From positions 620,001 through 684,000 of the forward strand of contig NZ_MUYK01000001.1 in the NCBI RefSeq assembly GCF_002155685.1: DNA of 64,000 nucleotides, read 5' to 3'. This DNA is from Erythrobacter colymbi. GTDB taxonomy: Bacteria; Pseudomonadota; Alphaproteobacteria; Sphingomonadales; Sphingomonadaceae. Positions 46,245-55,506 of the stretch are shown here, piece after piece. The position numbers and the translations under genes are program-made. The notes under the pieces are model-generated. The model was not told where the DNA came from, searched no databases, and was given only the letters and a program-made list of their open reading frames with translations. Position 1 is the stretch's first letter, and every line of letters begins with the position of its first letter.

Positions 46245-46331
46245 TCCGCCGCTATCCAATGCCTGTCCTGCCCCCGCAATTCCGGTCTCGCCCCTAACGC
46301 TGTTGGCGCGCAAAAGATAGGGGCGAGCAAC

Positions 46332-47744
46332 CTAGGGATGTCCCTGAGGTGTGGGCGGGGGACCATGCGCCTCGCCCATGCGGCGCAGGGCGGCGACCTT
46401 GGCGTGGAGCGGGGCCCAGTCGTCGGCTTGGTCGATCGCGGCCCAGATCGCCTCGACCTCCTCGATCAGCATCGACTGGGGTTCGGGATCACTCCAGTAG
46501 GGATGGTCCGAGGAGACGGGGAAGTAACCCGCCAGCGCTTCGCCGAGCGCGCCGGTTGCCTCCCCGCGCCCGCCGCGGTTGGCGAAGAAGAAGGCATCGG
46601 GCTGGAGCGCGCCCTCGCGCATCTGCGCCTCGCAGGCGGCGACGAGCTGCGTGTCGGCCTCGACGCCCCGGCTTTCCACCCCCAGCCGCCAGCACCACCG
46701 CCGCGCGACGGCGGCCATGTAGAGCGGCCCGAAACGCTCGAGCGCGGCCACAAGGGGCCCGGTCTCGGCATGGAGCCGCAGCGCCACTGCCAGTTGCCCG
46801 CAATTCCAGTGCAGCGCCTCGGGCTGGCGGCCGAAGGCGTAGAGCCCGGCGTGGTCGAAATAGGCGGCGGTGAAGCCCGGCTCCCACGCGGGCAGCCAGC
46901 GCCACGGGCCATAGTCGAAGCTCTCGCCGGTGATGTTCATGTTGTCGGTGTTGAGCACCCCGTGGACGAAGCCTGCGACCATGTAGCTTGCGGCCAGATC
47001 GGCCATGCGCTCGACCACAGCGTGCATCAGCCGGATCGCGGGATTGTCGCGGTCGGGGGCGTCTGCGGGCGGGGGCGGGGCGGGGAAGTGCTGGAGGCAA
47101 TAGGCGATGAGCTGCTCCATCTCGTCCGCCGCTTCCAGCGCGAGCAGCCGCTGCAAGGTGCCGAAACGGATGTGGGAGTGGCTGAGGCGCACCAGCACCG
47201 CCGAGCGCGTGGGGGAGGGTTCGTCCCCGCGATAGAGGCTCTCGCCGGTCTCGATCACGCTGAAGGTCTTGGAGGTGTTGACGCCGAGGGCCTCGAGCAT
47301 CTCGGTCGCGAGGATTTCGCGCACCGCGCCCTTCAGCGTCAGGCGGCCATCGCCGGAGCGGCTCCACGGGGTCTGGCCCGAACCCTTGGTGCCGAGGTCT
47401 ATCAGCCGCCCGTCGCCGCCCCGCATCTGCGCAAAGAGGAACCCGCGCCCGTCGCCGATCTCGGGGTTGTACACGCGGAACTGGTGTCCGTGATAGCGCA
47501 GCGCGAGGGGGTGGGGGAGGTTGCCCTCCAGCGCCTCGAACCGCCCGAAGTGCCGCAGCCAGTCTGCGTCGCTTAGCCCCGCCAGCCCGACGCTCGCCGC
47601 CGCGCGGTCGTTGCGCCAGCGCAGCCGCGTTTCGGGGAAATCCGCCGGGGCGACAGGATCGCCCAGCCAGGGGGCTAGCGAAAGGATCGCCGGATCGGGG
47701 CGGTAGGTGACAGCCTCATCCGGATGTTGCATGGCCAAGCTCAT
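46332..47744 (-). CDS. selO: Protein adenylyltransferase SelO (YdiU family)
   Basis: SelO is a pseudokinase that transfers AMP to protein Ser, Thr or Tyr during oxidative stress. The 470-aa protein shows LGTKGSGQTPWSRSGDGRL near residue 115 (nucleotide loop with an inverted ATP orientation), GVNTSKTFSVIETGES, HGVLNTDNMNITGESFDYGP near residue 248 (catalytic Asn/Asp and the DYGP metal motif). The bacterial form lacks selenocysteine. The start at 47744 fits the family better than the longer 488-residue reading. Confidence 0.93.
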   Translation of the reverse strand: MSLAMQHPDEAVTYRPDPAILSLAPWLGDPVAPADFPETRLRWRNDRAAASVGLAGLSDADWLRHFGRFEALEGNLPHPLALRYHGHQFRVYNPEIGDGRGFLFAQMRGGDGRLIDLGTKGSGQTPWSRSGDGRLTLKGAVREILATEMLEALGVNTSKTFSVIETGESLYRGDEPSPTRSAVLVRLSHSHIRFGTLQRLLALEAADEMEQLIAYCLQHFPAPPPPADAPDRDNPAIRLMHAVVERMADLAASYMVAGFVHGVLNTDNMNITGESFDYGPWRWLPAWEPGFTAAYFDHAGLYAFGRQPEALHWNCGQLAVALRLHAETGPLVAALERFGPLYMAAVARRWCWRLGVESRGVEADTQLVAACEAQMREGALQPDAFFFANRGGRGEATGALGEALAGYFPVSSDHPYWSDPEPQSMLIEEVEAIWAAIDQADDWAPLHAKVAALRRMGEAHGPPPTPQGHP

Positions 47745-47818
47745 CCCGCGATAGTGGGGGCAAGCACCCGCGCGCGCAAGCCGCCGGGTTAGGCACATAA
47801 TGGGGAATAACGCCGGTC

Positions 47819-48685
47819 ATGGCCGCGACTTACGAAGACCGCTACTGGACGAGCAGCGACGGGCTGACCCTGCATTACCGCAACTATCCCGGCCCCGAGG
47901 GAGCTACGAAGCTGCCGGTGCTGTGCATGCACGGCCTCACCCGCAACGCCCGCGATTTCGGCCCGCTGGCCGAGGCGCTGTCGGCCACTCGCCGCGTGAT
48001 CGTCACCGAGATGCGCGGGCGCGGGATGAGCGATTACGCGCCGGATTCGGACACCTACAACCCGCTCGTCTATGTGCAGGATGTGGAAAAGCTGCTCGCC
48101 GAACAGGCAATCGGCCGCTTTGCCGTGGTCGGCACCTCGATGGGCGGGCTGATGACCATGCTGATGGCCGCCGGCAAGCCGGGGCGCATGAGCGCGGTGG
48201 TGATGAACGATATCGGCCCCGAGGTGCAGACCGAAGGCCTCTCGCGCATTTCGGGCTATGTCGGGCAGGGCCGCTCCTACCCCACGTGGGTTCACGCCGC
48301 GCGCGGGCTGGCCGAGGCGCATGGCGCCGCCTTCCCCGATTTCGACCTCGACCAGTGGCTCGAAATGGCCAAGCGCACGATGGTGGTGAGCCAGAACGGG
48401 CGGATCGCCTTCGATTACGACATGGCCATTGCCGAGCCCTTCTCCAAGCCCGGCAACGCCGCGCCGCCCAACCTGTGGCTCGCTTTCGAGGCGCTGGCGG
48501 GGGTGCCGATGCTGCTGGTGCGCGGCGCGCTGTCCGATCTGCTCAGCGAGGAGACGGTGCGGCAGATGGGCGTGCGCAATCCGGCGCTGAAGACGATCAC
48601 CGTCCCGCGCGTCGGCCACGCCCCGACGCTCGACGAGCCCGAGGTGCGCGCGGCGATCCTCGCGCTGCTGGACGGGGCCGAGTGA
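47819..48685 (+). CDS. Alpha/beta hydrolase
   Basis: A 288-aa hydrolase with the nucleophile elbow VVGTSMGGLMTM near residue 108 (Ser), CMHGLTRNARDF near residue 38 for the oxyanion loop, EMRGRGMSDYAPDS, and catalytic His in VPRVGHAPTLDEP near residue 268. It resembles the bacterial 'hydrolase of alpha/beta fold' group; the substrate is unknown. It is 7 nt beyond a short divergent gap with selO and is coupled to the glycosyltransferase by GTGA. Confidence 0.87.
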   Translation: MAATYEDRYWTSSDGLTLHYRNYPGPEGATKLPVLCMHGLTRNARDFGPLAEALSATRRVIVTEMRGRGMSDYAPDSDTYNPLVYVQDVEKLLAEQAIGRFAVVGTSMGGLMTMLMAAGKPGRMSAVVMNDIGPEVQTEGLSRISGYVGQGRSYPTWVHAARGLAEAHGAAFPDFDLDQWLEMAKRTMVVSQNGRIAFDYDMAIAEPFSKPGNAAPPNLWLAFEALAGVPMLLVRGALSDLLSEETVRQMGVRNPALKTITVPRVGHAPTLDEPEVRAAILALLDGAE

Positions 48686-49824
48686 GCGAGCCGTCGGGGC
48701 CGCCTGTCCCGCGCATCCTCCACTGCCATTCAACCTTCTCCCCCGGCGGCAAGGAGGTGCGCTGTGCGCGCCTGATGAACGCCTGGGGGCCGCGCCTGCA
48801 CCACAGCATCGTTTCGGCCGAGCCGGAGGCGATGGGGGCGGCGGGGCTGATCGGGCCGCGGGTGCCGGTCGATTACCCGTCCGGTTTCCCCTCGCTGAAA
48901 GGCAGGCCCACGCCCGCAAGGCTGGCGCGGCTGGCGCGGGCGATGCGGGGCTATGATCTCGTGTGCACCTACAACTGGGGCGCGATGGACGTGGTGATGG
49001 CGCACCGCGCCTATGCCGATGCGATGCAGCTCCCCCCGCTGGTCCACCACGAGGACGGCTTCAACGAGGACGAAGCCGAGCGCCTCAGCCCCTTGCGCAA
49101 CCTCTACCGCCGTGCGGCGCTGGCGCGGGCGGCGGGGCTGGTGGTGCCCTCGCAGGTGCTCGAGACCATCGCCCGCGAGGTGTGGCGCCAGCCCGAGGCG
49201 CGCGTCACCCGCATCCCCAACGGCATCGACACCCCCGCCTTCGCCGCCGCGCCCGATCCCGGCGCGCTGCCGGTCACGAAGGGCGAGGGGCAGTTCTGGG
49301 TCGGCACGCTGGCAGGCCTGCGCCCGGTCAAGCGCCTGCCCGATCTGGTCGCCGCCTTTGCGCAGCTCCCGCCCGAATGGTACCTCGTCATCTGCGGCGA
49401 GGGGCCGGAGCGCGCCGCGATCCTTGCCGCGGCCGAAGCGCTGGGCATCGCCGCGCGCGTCCACCTGCCCGGCAATGTCGATCCCGCCAGGGTCGTCGGC
49501 CTGTTCGATATCTTCGCGCTGTCTTCCGCCTCCGAGCAGTTCCCGCTCTCGGTGGTCGAGGCGATGGCGGCGGGGCGGCCCGTGGCTTCGACCGACGTGG
49601 GGGATATCCGCGCGATCCTCGCCCCCGACAATGCCGCGCTGCTGACGCTGCCGGGCGATCCCCTCGCCCTGGGCGAGGCCCTCGCCACCCTTGCCGCAGA
49701 CCCTGCGCTTCGCGCCAAACTGGGCGAGGCCAACCGCGCGCGGGCGCGGGCCGAATTCGACATCGCCGCGATGTGCGCGGCCTACGAGAGCGTCTATGCC
49801 CGCGCGATGGGCCGCGCGTTCTGA
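48682..49824 (+). CDS. Glycosyltransferase family 4
   Basis: A 380-aa GT-B fold glycosyltransferase starting at GTG 48682 inside the hydrolase stop. RILHCHSTFSPGGKEVRCARLM opens the protein. The donor half has VGTLAGLRPVKRLPDLVAAF, CGEGPERAAI and the E-x7-E region FALSSASEQFPLSVVEAMAAGRPV. The sugar and acceptor are unknown; family members build lipopolysaccharide or exopolysaccharide. There is no other polysaccharide gene nearby except the partial CelD-like gene far left. Confidence 0.88.
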   Translation: MSEPSGPPVPRILHCHSTFSPGGKEVRCARLMNAWGPRLHHSIVSAEPEAMGAAGLIGPRVPVDYPSGFPSLKGRPTPARLARLARAMRGYDLVCTYNWGAMDVVMAHRAYADAMQLPPLVHHEDGFNEDEAERLSPLRNLYRRAALARAAGLVVPSQVLETIAREVWRQPEARVTRIPNGIDTPAFAAAPDPGALPVTKGEGQFWVGTLAGLRPVKRLPDLVAAFAQLPPEWYLVICGEGPERAAILAAAEALGIAARVHLPGNVDPARVVGLFDIFALSSASEQFPLSVVEAMAAGRPVASTDVGDIRAILAPDNAALLTLPGDPLALGEALATLAADPALRAKLGEANRARARAEFDIAAMCAAYESVYARAMGRAF

Positions 49825-49983
49825 GCCCTCTCGCGCTTCATCCCCCGTTCAACCCCGCCGCCCCATCTCCCCGGCCAAACCGCCCCTGCCATTGCGCGAG
49901 CGGCTCCACCTGCCTAAAGAGCGCGGCGGTGCCCCGGCTGCGGCGGGCGGCACATGACTTTGACGAGGACACCAAGGCCCCCA

Positions 49984-50787
49984 ATGGCGCGCACTCCTTC
50001 CAACATTCCGGCTATCCCCGACACGACGCGCGAAGACGAAGTGCTGATCCGCGAGATCGACGAAGCGGTGCGCGAGGATGCGGTCTATGACTTCATGCGC
50101 AACCACGGGGTCAAACTGCTCGGCGTCATCCTCGCGCTGATCGCGGCGCTGGGCGGGTACATGGTGTGGCACCACTTCGCCGAACAGAAGCTCGAACAGC
50201 AGTCCGAAGCACTGATCGCGGCGCTCGACGCGGCGGACGCGGGCGATTTCAAGGGCGCGGCGGACAAGGTCGCGCCGCTGCTCGCCGACGGCAATTCGCC
50301 CGGCGCGCGCACCGCGGCGCGCTACATCCAGGCTGGCGCCGCGCTGGAATCGGGCGACACCGCCAAGGCGAGCGGCCTCTACAAGCAGATCGCCGCCGAC
50401 GAGAGCGCGCCCCCGGCGCTGCGCAACCTCGCGAAGATCCGCGATGTCGCGATAAATTACGACAGCATGAAGCCCGCCGACGTGATCGCGCAGCTCGGCC
50501 CGCTCGCCAAGGAAGGCAGCCCGTGGCTCGGTTCCGCGGGCGAGCTGGTGGCGATGGCCCATCTCGAAGCCGGCAACCGCGCCGAAGCGGGCAAGATCTT
50601 CGCCGCCATCGCCAAGGACGAAAGCCAGCCCGAAACCCTGCGCAGCCGCGCGCGCCAGATGGCGGGGCTGATGGGCGTCGATGCGGTGGTCGATGTGGAC
50701 AAGCTGCTCAAGGACCAGGGGGTCAGGTCCGATGGCGAGGGGGCAGAAGCCGATGCGGGCGCCGCCCCGACGGCTGCGGCCGAATAA
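49984..50787 (+). CDS. TPR/YfgM-like inner membrane protein
   Basis: A 267-aa protein with one membrane helix (about residues 40-60, KLLGVILALIAALGGYMVWHH) and a periplasmic Ala-rich helical part with TPR-like repeats: GARTAARYIQAGAALESGDTAKASGLYKQ and similar. The N-terminal REDEVLIREIDEAVREDAVYDF is typical of YfgM/DUF2133, which assists protein export and lies before bamB in many Proteobacteria. ATG 49984 is preferred over ATG 49954. Confidence 0.82.
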   Translation: MARTPSNIPAIPDTTREDEVLIREIDEAVREDAVYDFMRNHGVKLLGVILALIAALGGYMVWHHFAEQKLEQQSEALIAALDAADAGDFKGAADKVAPLLADGNSPGARTAARYIQAGAALESGDTAKASGLYKQIAADESAPPALRNLAKIRDVAINYDSMKPADVIAQLGPLAKEGSPWLGSAGELVAMAHLEAGNRAEAGKIFAAIAKDESQPETLRSRARQMAGLMGVDAVVDVDKLLKDQGVRSDGEGAEADAGAAPTAAAE

Positions 50788-50811
50788 GAGACGGGATTGG
50801 AACGGACGGAT

Positions 50812-52161
50812 ATGACACACTCGAAGATCCTGCGCGCGGCGCTGCTGGCAGGCGTGCTCGCGGCGGGCCTGACCGGTTGCAAGGGCGGGCTGTTCGGCGG
50901 CGGCAAGGACAAGACCACGCCGACCGTGGGCAACCGCGTGCCGATCCTCTCGCGCATCGAGAGCGGGGCCGAGGTCGATCCGGCGCTCGCCGCGGTCAGC
51001 GTCGTGCTCCCCCCGCAGCGGACCAACGCCGAATGGGCGCAGGCCGGCGGCGCGGCGGGCAAGTCCTACGGGCACCTTGCGCTGGCCGAGAACCCCTCGA
51101 AGATCTGGACCGCCAGGGTCGCCGGATCGAGCAACCGCGAGCGTCTTGCCGCGGCGCCCGTGATCGGCGGCGGCAAGCTCTACGCGATCGGCACCGACGG
51201 CGTTATCAGCGCATTCGACAAGAACACCGGCGCGAAGCTCTGGAGCCTCCAGAACGACGAGAGCATGACCAAGGATATGCGCCCCTCGGCCTTCGGCGGC
51301 GGGGTCAGCTATGAAGCGGGCAAGCTCTACGCCACCAACGGCGTGGGCGAGGTGAAGGCGATCAACGCCGAAACCGGCGAGATGCTGTGGAAGGTGAAGC
51401 CCGCAGGCCCCCTGCGCGGCGCGCCGACCATCGCCTTCGACGAGCTGTTCGTGATGACGCAGGACAACCAGCTCCTCTCGCTCAGCACCAAGGACGGCTC
51501 GCTGATCTGGGACGAGAGCGGCTCCAACACCCAGTCGGGCGTGTTCGGCGTGGCCGCCCCCGCCGCTGGGCAGGGCACGATCGTCGCGGGCTATTCCTCG
51601 GGCGAGCTGACCGCCTACCGCTACGAGAACGGCCGCAGCCTGTGGTCGGACGCGCTTGCGCGGACCAACATCTCGACCACCGTGGGCTCGATCACCGATA
51701 TCGACGCCGATCCGATCATCGATTCGGGCCGCGTCTACGCGCTCGGGCAGGGCGGACGCATGGCGGCCTATGAACTGGTCACCGGCCAGCGCATCTGGGA
51801 ACTCAACCTTGCCGGCATCTCCACCCCCGCCATCGCAGGCGAGTGGATCTTCACCCTCACCGATGACGGGCGCCTGCTCGCCATCGCGCGTTCCTCGGGC
51901 CGGGTGCGCTGGATCAGCCAGCTCCAGCGTTACAAGGACGAGGAAGACAAGAAGGGCCCGATCTTCTGGACCGGCCCGGTGCTCGCCGGCGGCCAGCTGT
52001 GGGTCGCCAGCTCGCGCGGCGAGGTGTGGAAGGTGAGCGCGGGCGAAGGTTCGGCGACGCTGTTCGCCGAGATCGATGCGCCCGTGAGCCTTGCGCCGGT
52101 TGTGGCCGACGGGGTGCTCTACCTGTTGGACGACAGCGGCACGATCCACGCCTGGAAGTGA
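50812..52161 (+). CDS. bamB: BamB-like outer membrane assembly lipoprotein
   Basis: A 449-aa lipoprotein of the BAM complex that folds outer membrane proteins. The signal ends in AGVLAAGLTGCKGG with Cys at about residue 22. PQQ-type beta-propeller blades follow: LYAIGTDGVISAFDKNTGAK, KLYATNGVGEVKAINAETGE and others up to LYLLDDSGTIHAWK. It is 24 nt after the YfgM-like gene. The GTPase der, often next, is absent here. Confidence 0.92.
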   Translation: MTHSKILRAALLAGVLAAGLTGCKGGLFGGGKDKTTPTVGNRVPILSRIESGAEVDPALAAVSVVLPPQRTNAEWAQAGGAAGKSYGHLALAENPSKIWTARVAGSSNRERLAAAPVIGGGKLYAIGTDGVISAFDKNTGAKLWSLQNDESMTKDMRPSAFGGGVSYEAGKLYATNGVGEVKAINAETGEMLWKVKPAGPLRGAPTIAFDELFVMTQDNQLLSLSTKDGSLIWDESGSNTQSGVFGVAAPAAGQGTIVAGYSSGELTAYRYENGRSLWSDALARTNISTTVGSITDIDADPIIDSGRVYALGQGGRMAAYELVTGQRIWELNLAGISTPAIAGEWIFTLTDDGRLLAIARSSGRVRWISQLQRYKDEEDKKGPIFWTGPVLAGGQLWVASSRGEVWKVSAGEGSATLFAEIDAPVSLAPVVADGVLYLLDDSGTIHAWK

Positions 52162-52184
52162 TTCCCACAGGCCATTTCGTGCCA

Positions 52185-52232
52185 GAGGGGGCCCAGACCC
52201 CCTCCAGCCTCCCTCAGACCCCCTCCAGACCC
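52185..52232. repeat. C-rich repeat and hairpin after bamB
   Basis: GAGGGGG (52185-52191) and CCCCCTC (52198-52204) form a perfect 7-bp stem 24 nt after bamB. The region then repeats CAGACCCCCTCCAG units, and 52215-52232 is an 18-bp exact reverse-orientation copy of 4301-4318. The minus strand could form a G-quadruplex. The last 65 nt before the next gene are unremarkable. Confidence 0.7.
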
Positions 52233-52297
52233 GCACCGGCGCGGGTCAGCGGGGCTTTGCCCGTCTGTTAACCCTTATGCTGTAGGGCGGATGCGCC

Positions 52298-53701
52298 ATG
52301 AATGCGCCGTCCTCGCCCTTTCCAACCGCGCGCCCGCGCAGCGACGTTTCGACCGGCGTCGGGCTTGCGGGGCTGGCGGGTCTGGTGGTGTGGATCGCCT
52401 TCTGCCGGTCCTATCCGCAGATCGCCGACGCGCTTGGGCTCGGCGGCGCGTTGGCGGGTGAAAGAGGCGTTCTTTCAGGGCCTTATGCCGCGCTCGCCGC
52501 GATGCTGTTCACCGCGCTGCCGATGGCGGCGTGGTCGCTGCTGGTCGACAAGGTCCACCTGCGCCCCTCGACGGGCATCGACTGGAGCCTGAAGCGCAGC
52601 GTCGCCGAGGTGATGCCGGTCGCGGTGATCAAGCTCGTCGGCCTGTGGGCGACCTGGGCTTTGCTGGCCGCCTTCTACTGCCTCGCTCGCTGGTACTGGA
52701 GCGGCAACTACCTGTTTTCGATGGAAGTTCTGAGCTTCGCCATCTTTCCGTTGGTGATGCTCTCGGTGCCCTATGTCATCTGGCTCGACCGCTATCTGGT
52801 GGAGCCGCGCGACGGGGCCTTCCACTTCGGCGCCTTCGTCGTCGGCGGCGGGGTGATCGGGCGCGAGCAGTGGGACACCGCGGCGATCGCCAAGCACTGG
52901 CGCGCCTGGGCGATCAAGGGCTTCTTCGGGGCCTTCATGATCTCGATCCTCCCCCCGGGCTTTGCGCAGGTGGTGGAGGCCAACCCCCAGCAATTCCTCG
53001 GCAATCCGGTCGAATTCGCGATGCTGCTGGTGACGCTGCTGTTCCTCGTCGACGTGCAGATCGGCACCGTGGGCTACCTGCTGACGCTGCGCCCGCTCGA
53101 TTCCCACATCCGTTCGGGCAACCCCTTCCTCGCCGGCTGGCTTGCCGCGCTGATGTGCTATCCGCCTTTCGTGTGGGGGATCATCGGACCCAACGACCAG
53201 ATCCTGAACTACGAATTCGCGACGCCGGGCTGGGCGCACTGGTTCGCCGGGCACACCGCCCTGCTGTGGGCGTGGGGCGGACTTCTCGTATTCCTCACAG
53301 GGGTTTACGCTTGGGCGACGGTGGTGTTCGGCATCCGCTTTTCCAACCTCACCTACCGCGGCGTGCTGACCAACGGGCCCTACCGCTTCACCCGCCACCC
53401 GGCCTATCTGTCGAAGAACCTGTTCTGGTGGGCGAGCGTGTTGCCCTTCATGGTGACCGACGGCGGCTGGCTCGACGCGGTGCGCAATGCCGTTTTCCTA
53501 CTCGTGGTGAACGGCATATACTTCTGGCGCGCCAAGACCGAGGAGGCGCATCTGCTCGCCGAGGATCCGAAATATCGCGAATATCACGCGTGGATGGAGC
53601 AGCACGGGTTCGTCACCGCGCCGCTGGTCCGGCTGAAGCGCCGCGTGTTCGGCGGCGGAGCGGCGGCGCCGCATGAAGCACACGCCTACCCCGCCGAGTA
53701 G
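52298..53701 (+). CDS. Isoprenylcysteine carboxyl methyltransferase-like membrane protein
   Basis: A 467-aa polytopic membrane protein (about ten helices). The C-terminal 130 residues carry the ICMT/phospholipid methyltransferase signature: GVLTNGPYRFTRHPAYLSKN (about residues 355-374), GIYFWRAKTEEAHLLAEDPK and YREYHAWM, which bind SAM and methylate small or lipid-like substrates. The N-terminal 340 residues are a family extension. The substrate is unknown, since bacteria lack prenylated CaaX proteins. Confidence 0.85.
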   Translation: MNAPSSPFPTARPRSDVSTGVGLAGLAGLVVWIAFCRSYPQIADALGLGGALAGERGVLSGPYAALAAMLFTALPMAAWSLLVDKVHLRPSTGIDWSLKRSVAEVMPVAVIKLVGLWATWALLAAFYCLARWYWSGNYLFSMEVLSFAIFPLVMLSVPYVIWLDRYLVEPRDGAFHFGAFVVGGGVIGREQWDTAAIAKHWRAWAIKGFFGAFMISILPPGFAQVVEANPQQFLGNPVEFAMLLVTLLFLVDVQIGTVGYLLTLRPLDSHIRSGNPFLAGWLAALMCYPPFVWGIIGPNDQILNYEFATPGWAHWFAGHTALLWAWGGLLVFLTGVYAWATVVFGIRFSNLTYRGVLTNGPYRFTRHPAYLSKNLFWWASVLPFMVTDGGWLDAVRNAVFLLVVNGIYFWRAKTEEAHLLAEDPKYREYHAWMEQHGFVTAPLVRLKRRVFGGGAAAPHEAHAYPAE

Positions 53702-53703
53702 GA

Positions 53704-54006
53704 TTACATCACCGGCGATCCATCATCGGTCGGGAACTTGAGCGCCTCGATCACCTTGAAATCGAGCCCGCTGATCGCTGCGCCGAAGGCCGCCATGTGC
53801 GGGGTGGCAAAGTGCGCGGCGAGGGCTGCCTCGTCCTTCCACTTCTCGACGATGTGGAGGATGCCGGGCTGGAGCACGTCCTGCGTGAAGGCATAGGCGA
53901 TGCAACCTTCCTCGGCGTTGGAGGCCGCGACCATCGCCTCGATGGCCGCGAGCGCCGGTTCCAGCGCGCCTTCACCCACCTGCGCTTTTGCGAGCACGAT
54001 CAGCAT
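53704..54006 (-). CDS. Antibiotic biosynthesis monooxygenase (ABM) domain protein
   Basis: A 100-aa dimeric ferredoxin-like ABM protein: AKAQVGEGALEPALAAIEAMVAASNAEEGCIAYAF in the first half and ILHIVEKWKDEAALAAHFATPHM in the second. Relatives (YgiN, quinol monooxygenases) oxidise quinols or remove oxidised species without a cofactor. It lies 2 nt from the convergent methyltransferase stop and 15 nt from gshA, so it may be cotranscribed with gshA as a stress function. Confidence 0.88.
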   Translation of the reverse strand: MLIVLAKAQVGEGALEPALAAIEAMVAASNAEEGCIAYAFTQDVLQPGILHIVEKWKDEAALAAHFATPHMAAFGAAISGLDFKVIEALKFPTDDGSPVM

Positions 54007-54021
54007 GTTCCTCTCCCCTCT

Positions 54022-55392
54022 TCAGAATTGTTGTTCGTAGACGCGGGTGATGTCCCCGTTCCACTCGCCATGGTAGGCATCGAGCAGGCGCTGCGCCGGA
54101 ACCTTGCCGCTGGCGACGATCTCGTCGAGCGTTTCGAGGTAGCCTGTCTCGTTGTCGCCCGCCGCATTGAGCCGCGCGCGGGCCTTGAGCCCCGCATGGG
54201 CGATCTTCAGGACCTCGCGGCCCAGATCCTGCAAGGTGCCGCCATCGGGCGACTTCGTGGCGAGCGCGAGGCGCGGCACTTCGTTCCTGAGGCGCTCGCG
54301 CTCCTCCATCGACCAGCCCTTGACCAGATCCCATGCGGCATCGAGTGCGCCCTGGTCATATAGCAGGCCGACCCAGAAGGCGGGGAGGGCGCAGATCCGG
54401 CTCCACGGACCGCCATCGGCACCGCGCATTTCGAGGAAGGACTTCAGCCGCACCTCGGGGAAGGCGGTCGAGAGGTGGTCCCACCAGTCGCTCTGCGTCG
54501 GCCGCTCGCCGGGGAGGACGCTGAGTTTCCCATCGAGAAAATCGCGGAAGGAAAGCCCCGCCGCGTCGATGTACTTCCCGTCGCGGAAGACGAAATACAT
54601 CGGCACATCGAGCATGTATTCGGCCCAGCGCCCGTAGCCGAAGCCGTCCTCGAACACGAAGGGCAGCATCCCCGTGCGCGCCGGATCGGTGTCCGACCAG
54701 ATGTGCGAGCGGTAGGAGAGGAAGCCGTTGGGCTTGCCTTCGGTGAAGGGCGAATTGGCGAAGAGCGCGGTCGCCAGCGGTTGCAGCGCGAGGCTGGTGC
54801 GGAACTTCTTCACCATGTCGGCTTCCGACTGGTAGTCGAGGTTTACCTGGATCGTGCAGGTGCGCAGCATCATGTCGAGGCCCATCGTCCCGACGCGCGG
54901 CATATGGCGCAGCATGATGTCGTAGCGGCCCTTGGGCATGATCGGCAGCGCTTCGCGGGTCTTGTCGGGCCACATGCCGAGGCCGAGGTAGCCGACGCCG
55001 CACTTCTCGCCGATTTCCTTGACCTGCGCCAGGTGCCGCCCGGTTTCCGCACAGGTCTGGTGCAGGTTTTCGAGCGGCGCGCCGGACAGCTCGAGCTGGC
55101 CTGCGGGCTCGAGGCTGACGGCCCCGTCTTCGCCCTTCAGGGCGATGACGTTGCCGCCTTCCTCGACCGGGCTCCACCCGAATTTCTCCAGGCCTTTCAG
55201 AAGGTCACGGATGCCGCAGGGCTCGTCATAGGAAGGGGCACGGTGGTCGGAGGTCTTGAAGACCAGCTTCTCGTGCTCGGTGCCGATGCGCCAGTCCTCG
55301 GGCGGCTTTTCTCCCTTCACCATCGGCAAAACCAACTGGTCGAGGCTTTCGATCACCGGATCGTCGGCAGTGGAAGCTTCGCGTGTGCTCAT
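54022..55392 (-). CDS. gshA: Glutamate--cysteine ligase, plant/alphaproteobacterial type
   Basis: GshA (456 aa) makes gamma-glutamylcysteine, the rate-limiting step of glutathione synthesis. The GCS2 family signature is clear: DWRIGTEHEKLVF near residue 34, VSLEPAGQLELSGAPL, MMLRTCTIQVNLDYQSE near 178, and LEMRGADGGPWSRICALPAF near the C-terminal third. No redox Cys pair of the plant enzymes is evident. The glutathione supply fits the GST genes in the window. Confidence 0.95.
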   Translation of the reverse strand: MSTREASTADDPVIESLDQLVLPMVKGEKPPEDWRIGTEHEKLVFKTSDHRAPSYDEPCGIRDLLKGLEKFGWSPVEEGGNVIALKGEDGAVSLEPAGQLELSGAPLENLHQTCAETGRHLAQVKEIGEKCGVGYLGLGMWPDKTREALPIMPKGRYDIMLRHMPRVGTMGLDMMLRTCTIQVNLDYQSEADMVKKFRTSLALQPLATALFANSPFTEGKPNGFLSYRSHIWSDTDPARTGMLPFVFEDGFGYGRWAEYMLDVPMYFVFRDGKYIDAAGLSFRDFLDGKLSVLPGERPTQSDWWDHLSTAFPEVRLKSFLEMRGADGGPWSRICALPAFWVGLLYDQGALDAAWDLVKGWSMEERERLRNEVPRLALATKSPDGGTLQDLGREVLKIAHAGLKARARLNAAGDNETGYLETLDEIVASGKVPAQRLLDAYHGEWNGDITRVYEQQF

Positions 55393-55506
55393 GGCAGGCC
55401 CTCTCTGGCCGGTTGCTTTAGAAAACGGGTTTGACGGTGGGAAGGCAAATTCGGCTTTGTGGAGGTCAAAGCGATTTGTCTTGCGCGATTATGGCACGGG
55501 GGCGGG

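Noticed and set aside
44088-47576. A 1162-codon plus-strand open frame over astD and selO
   Set aside because: It conflicts with two conserved minus-strand enzymes and one lipoprotein frame, and shows no domain.
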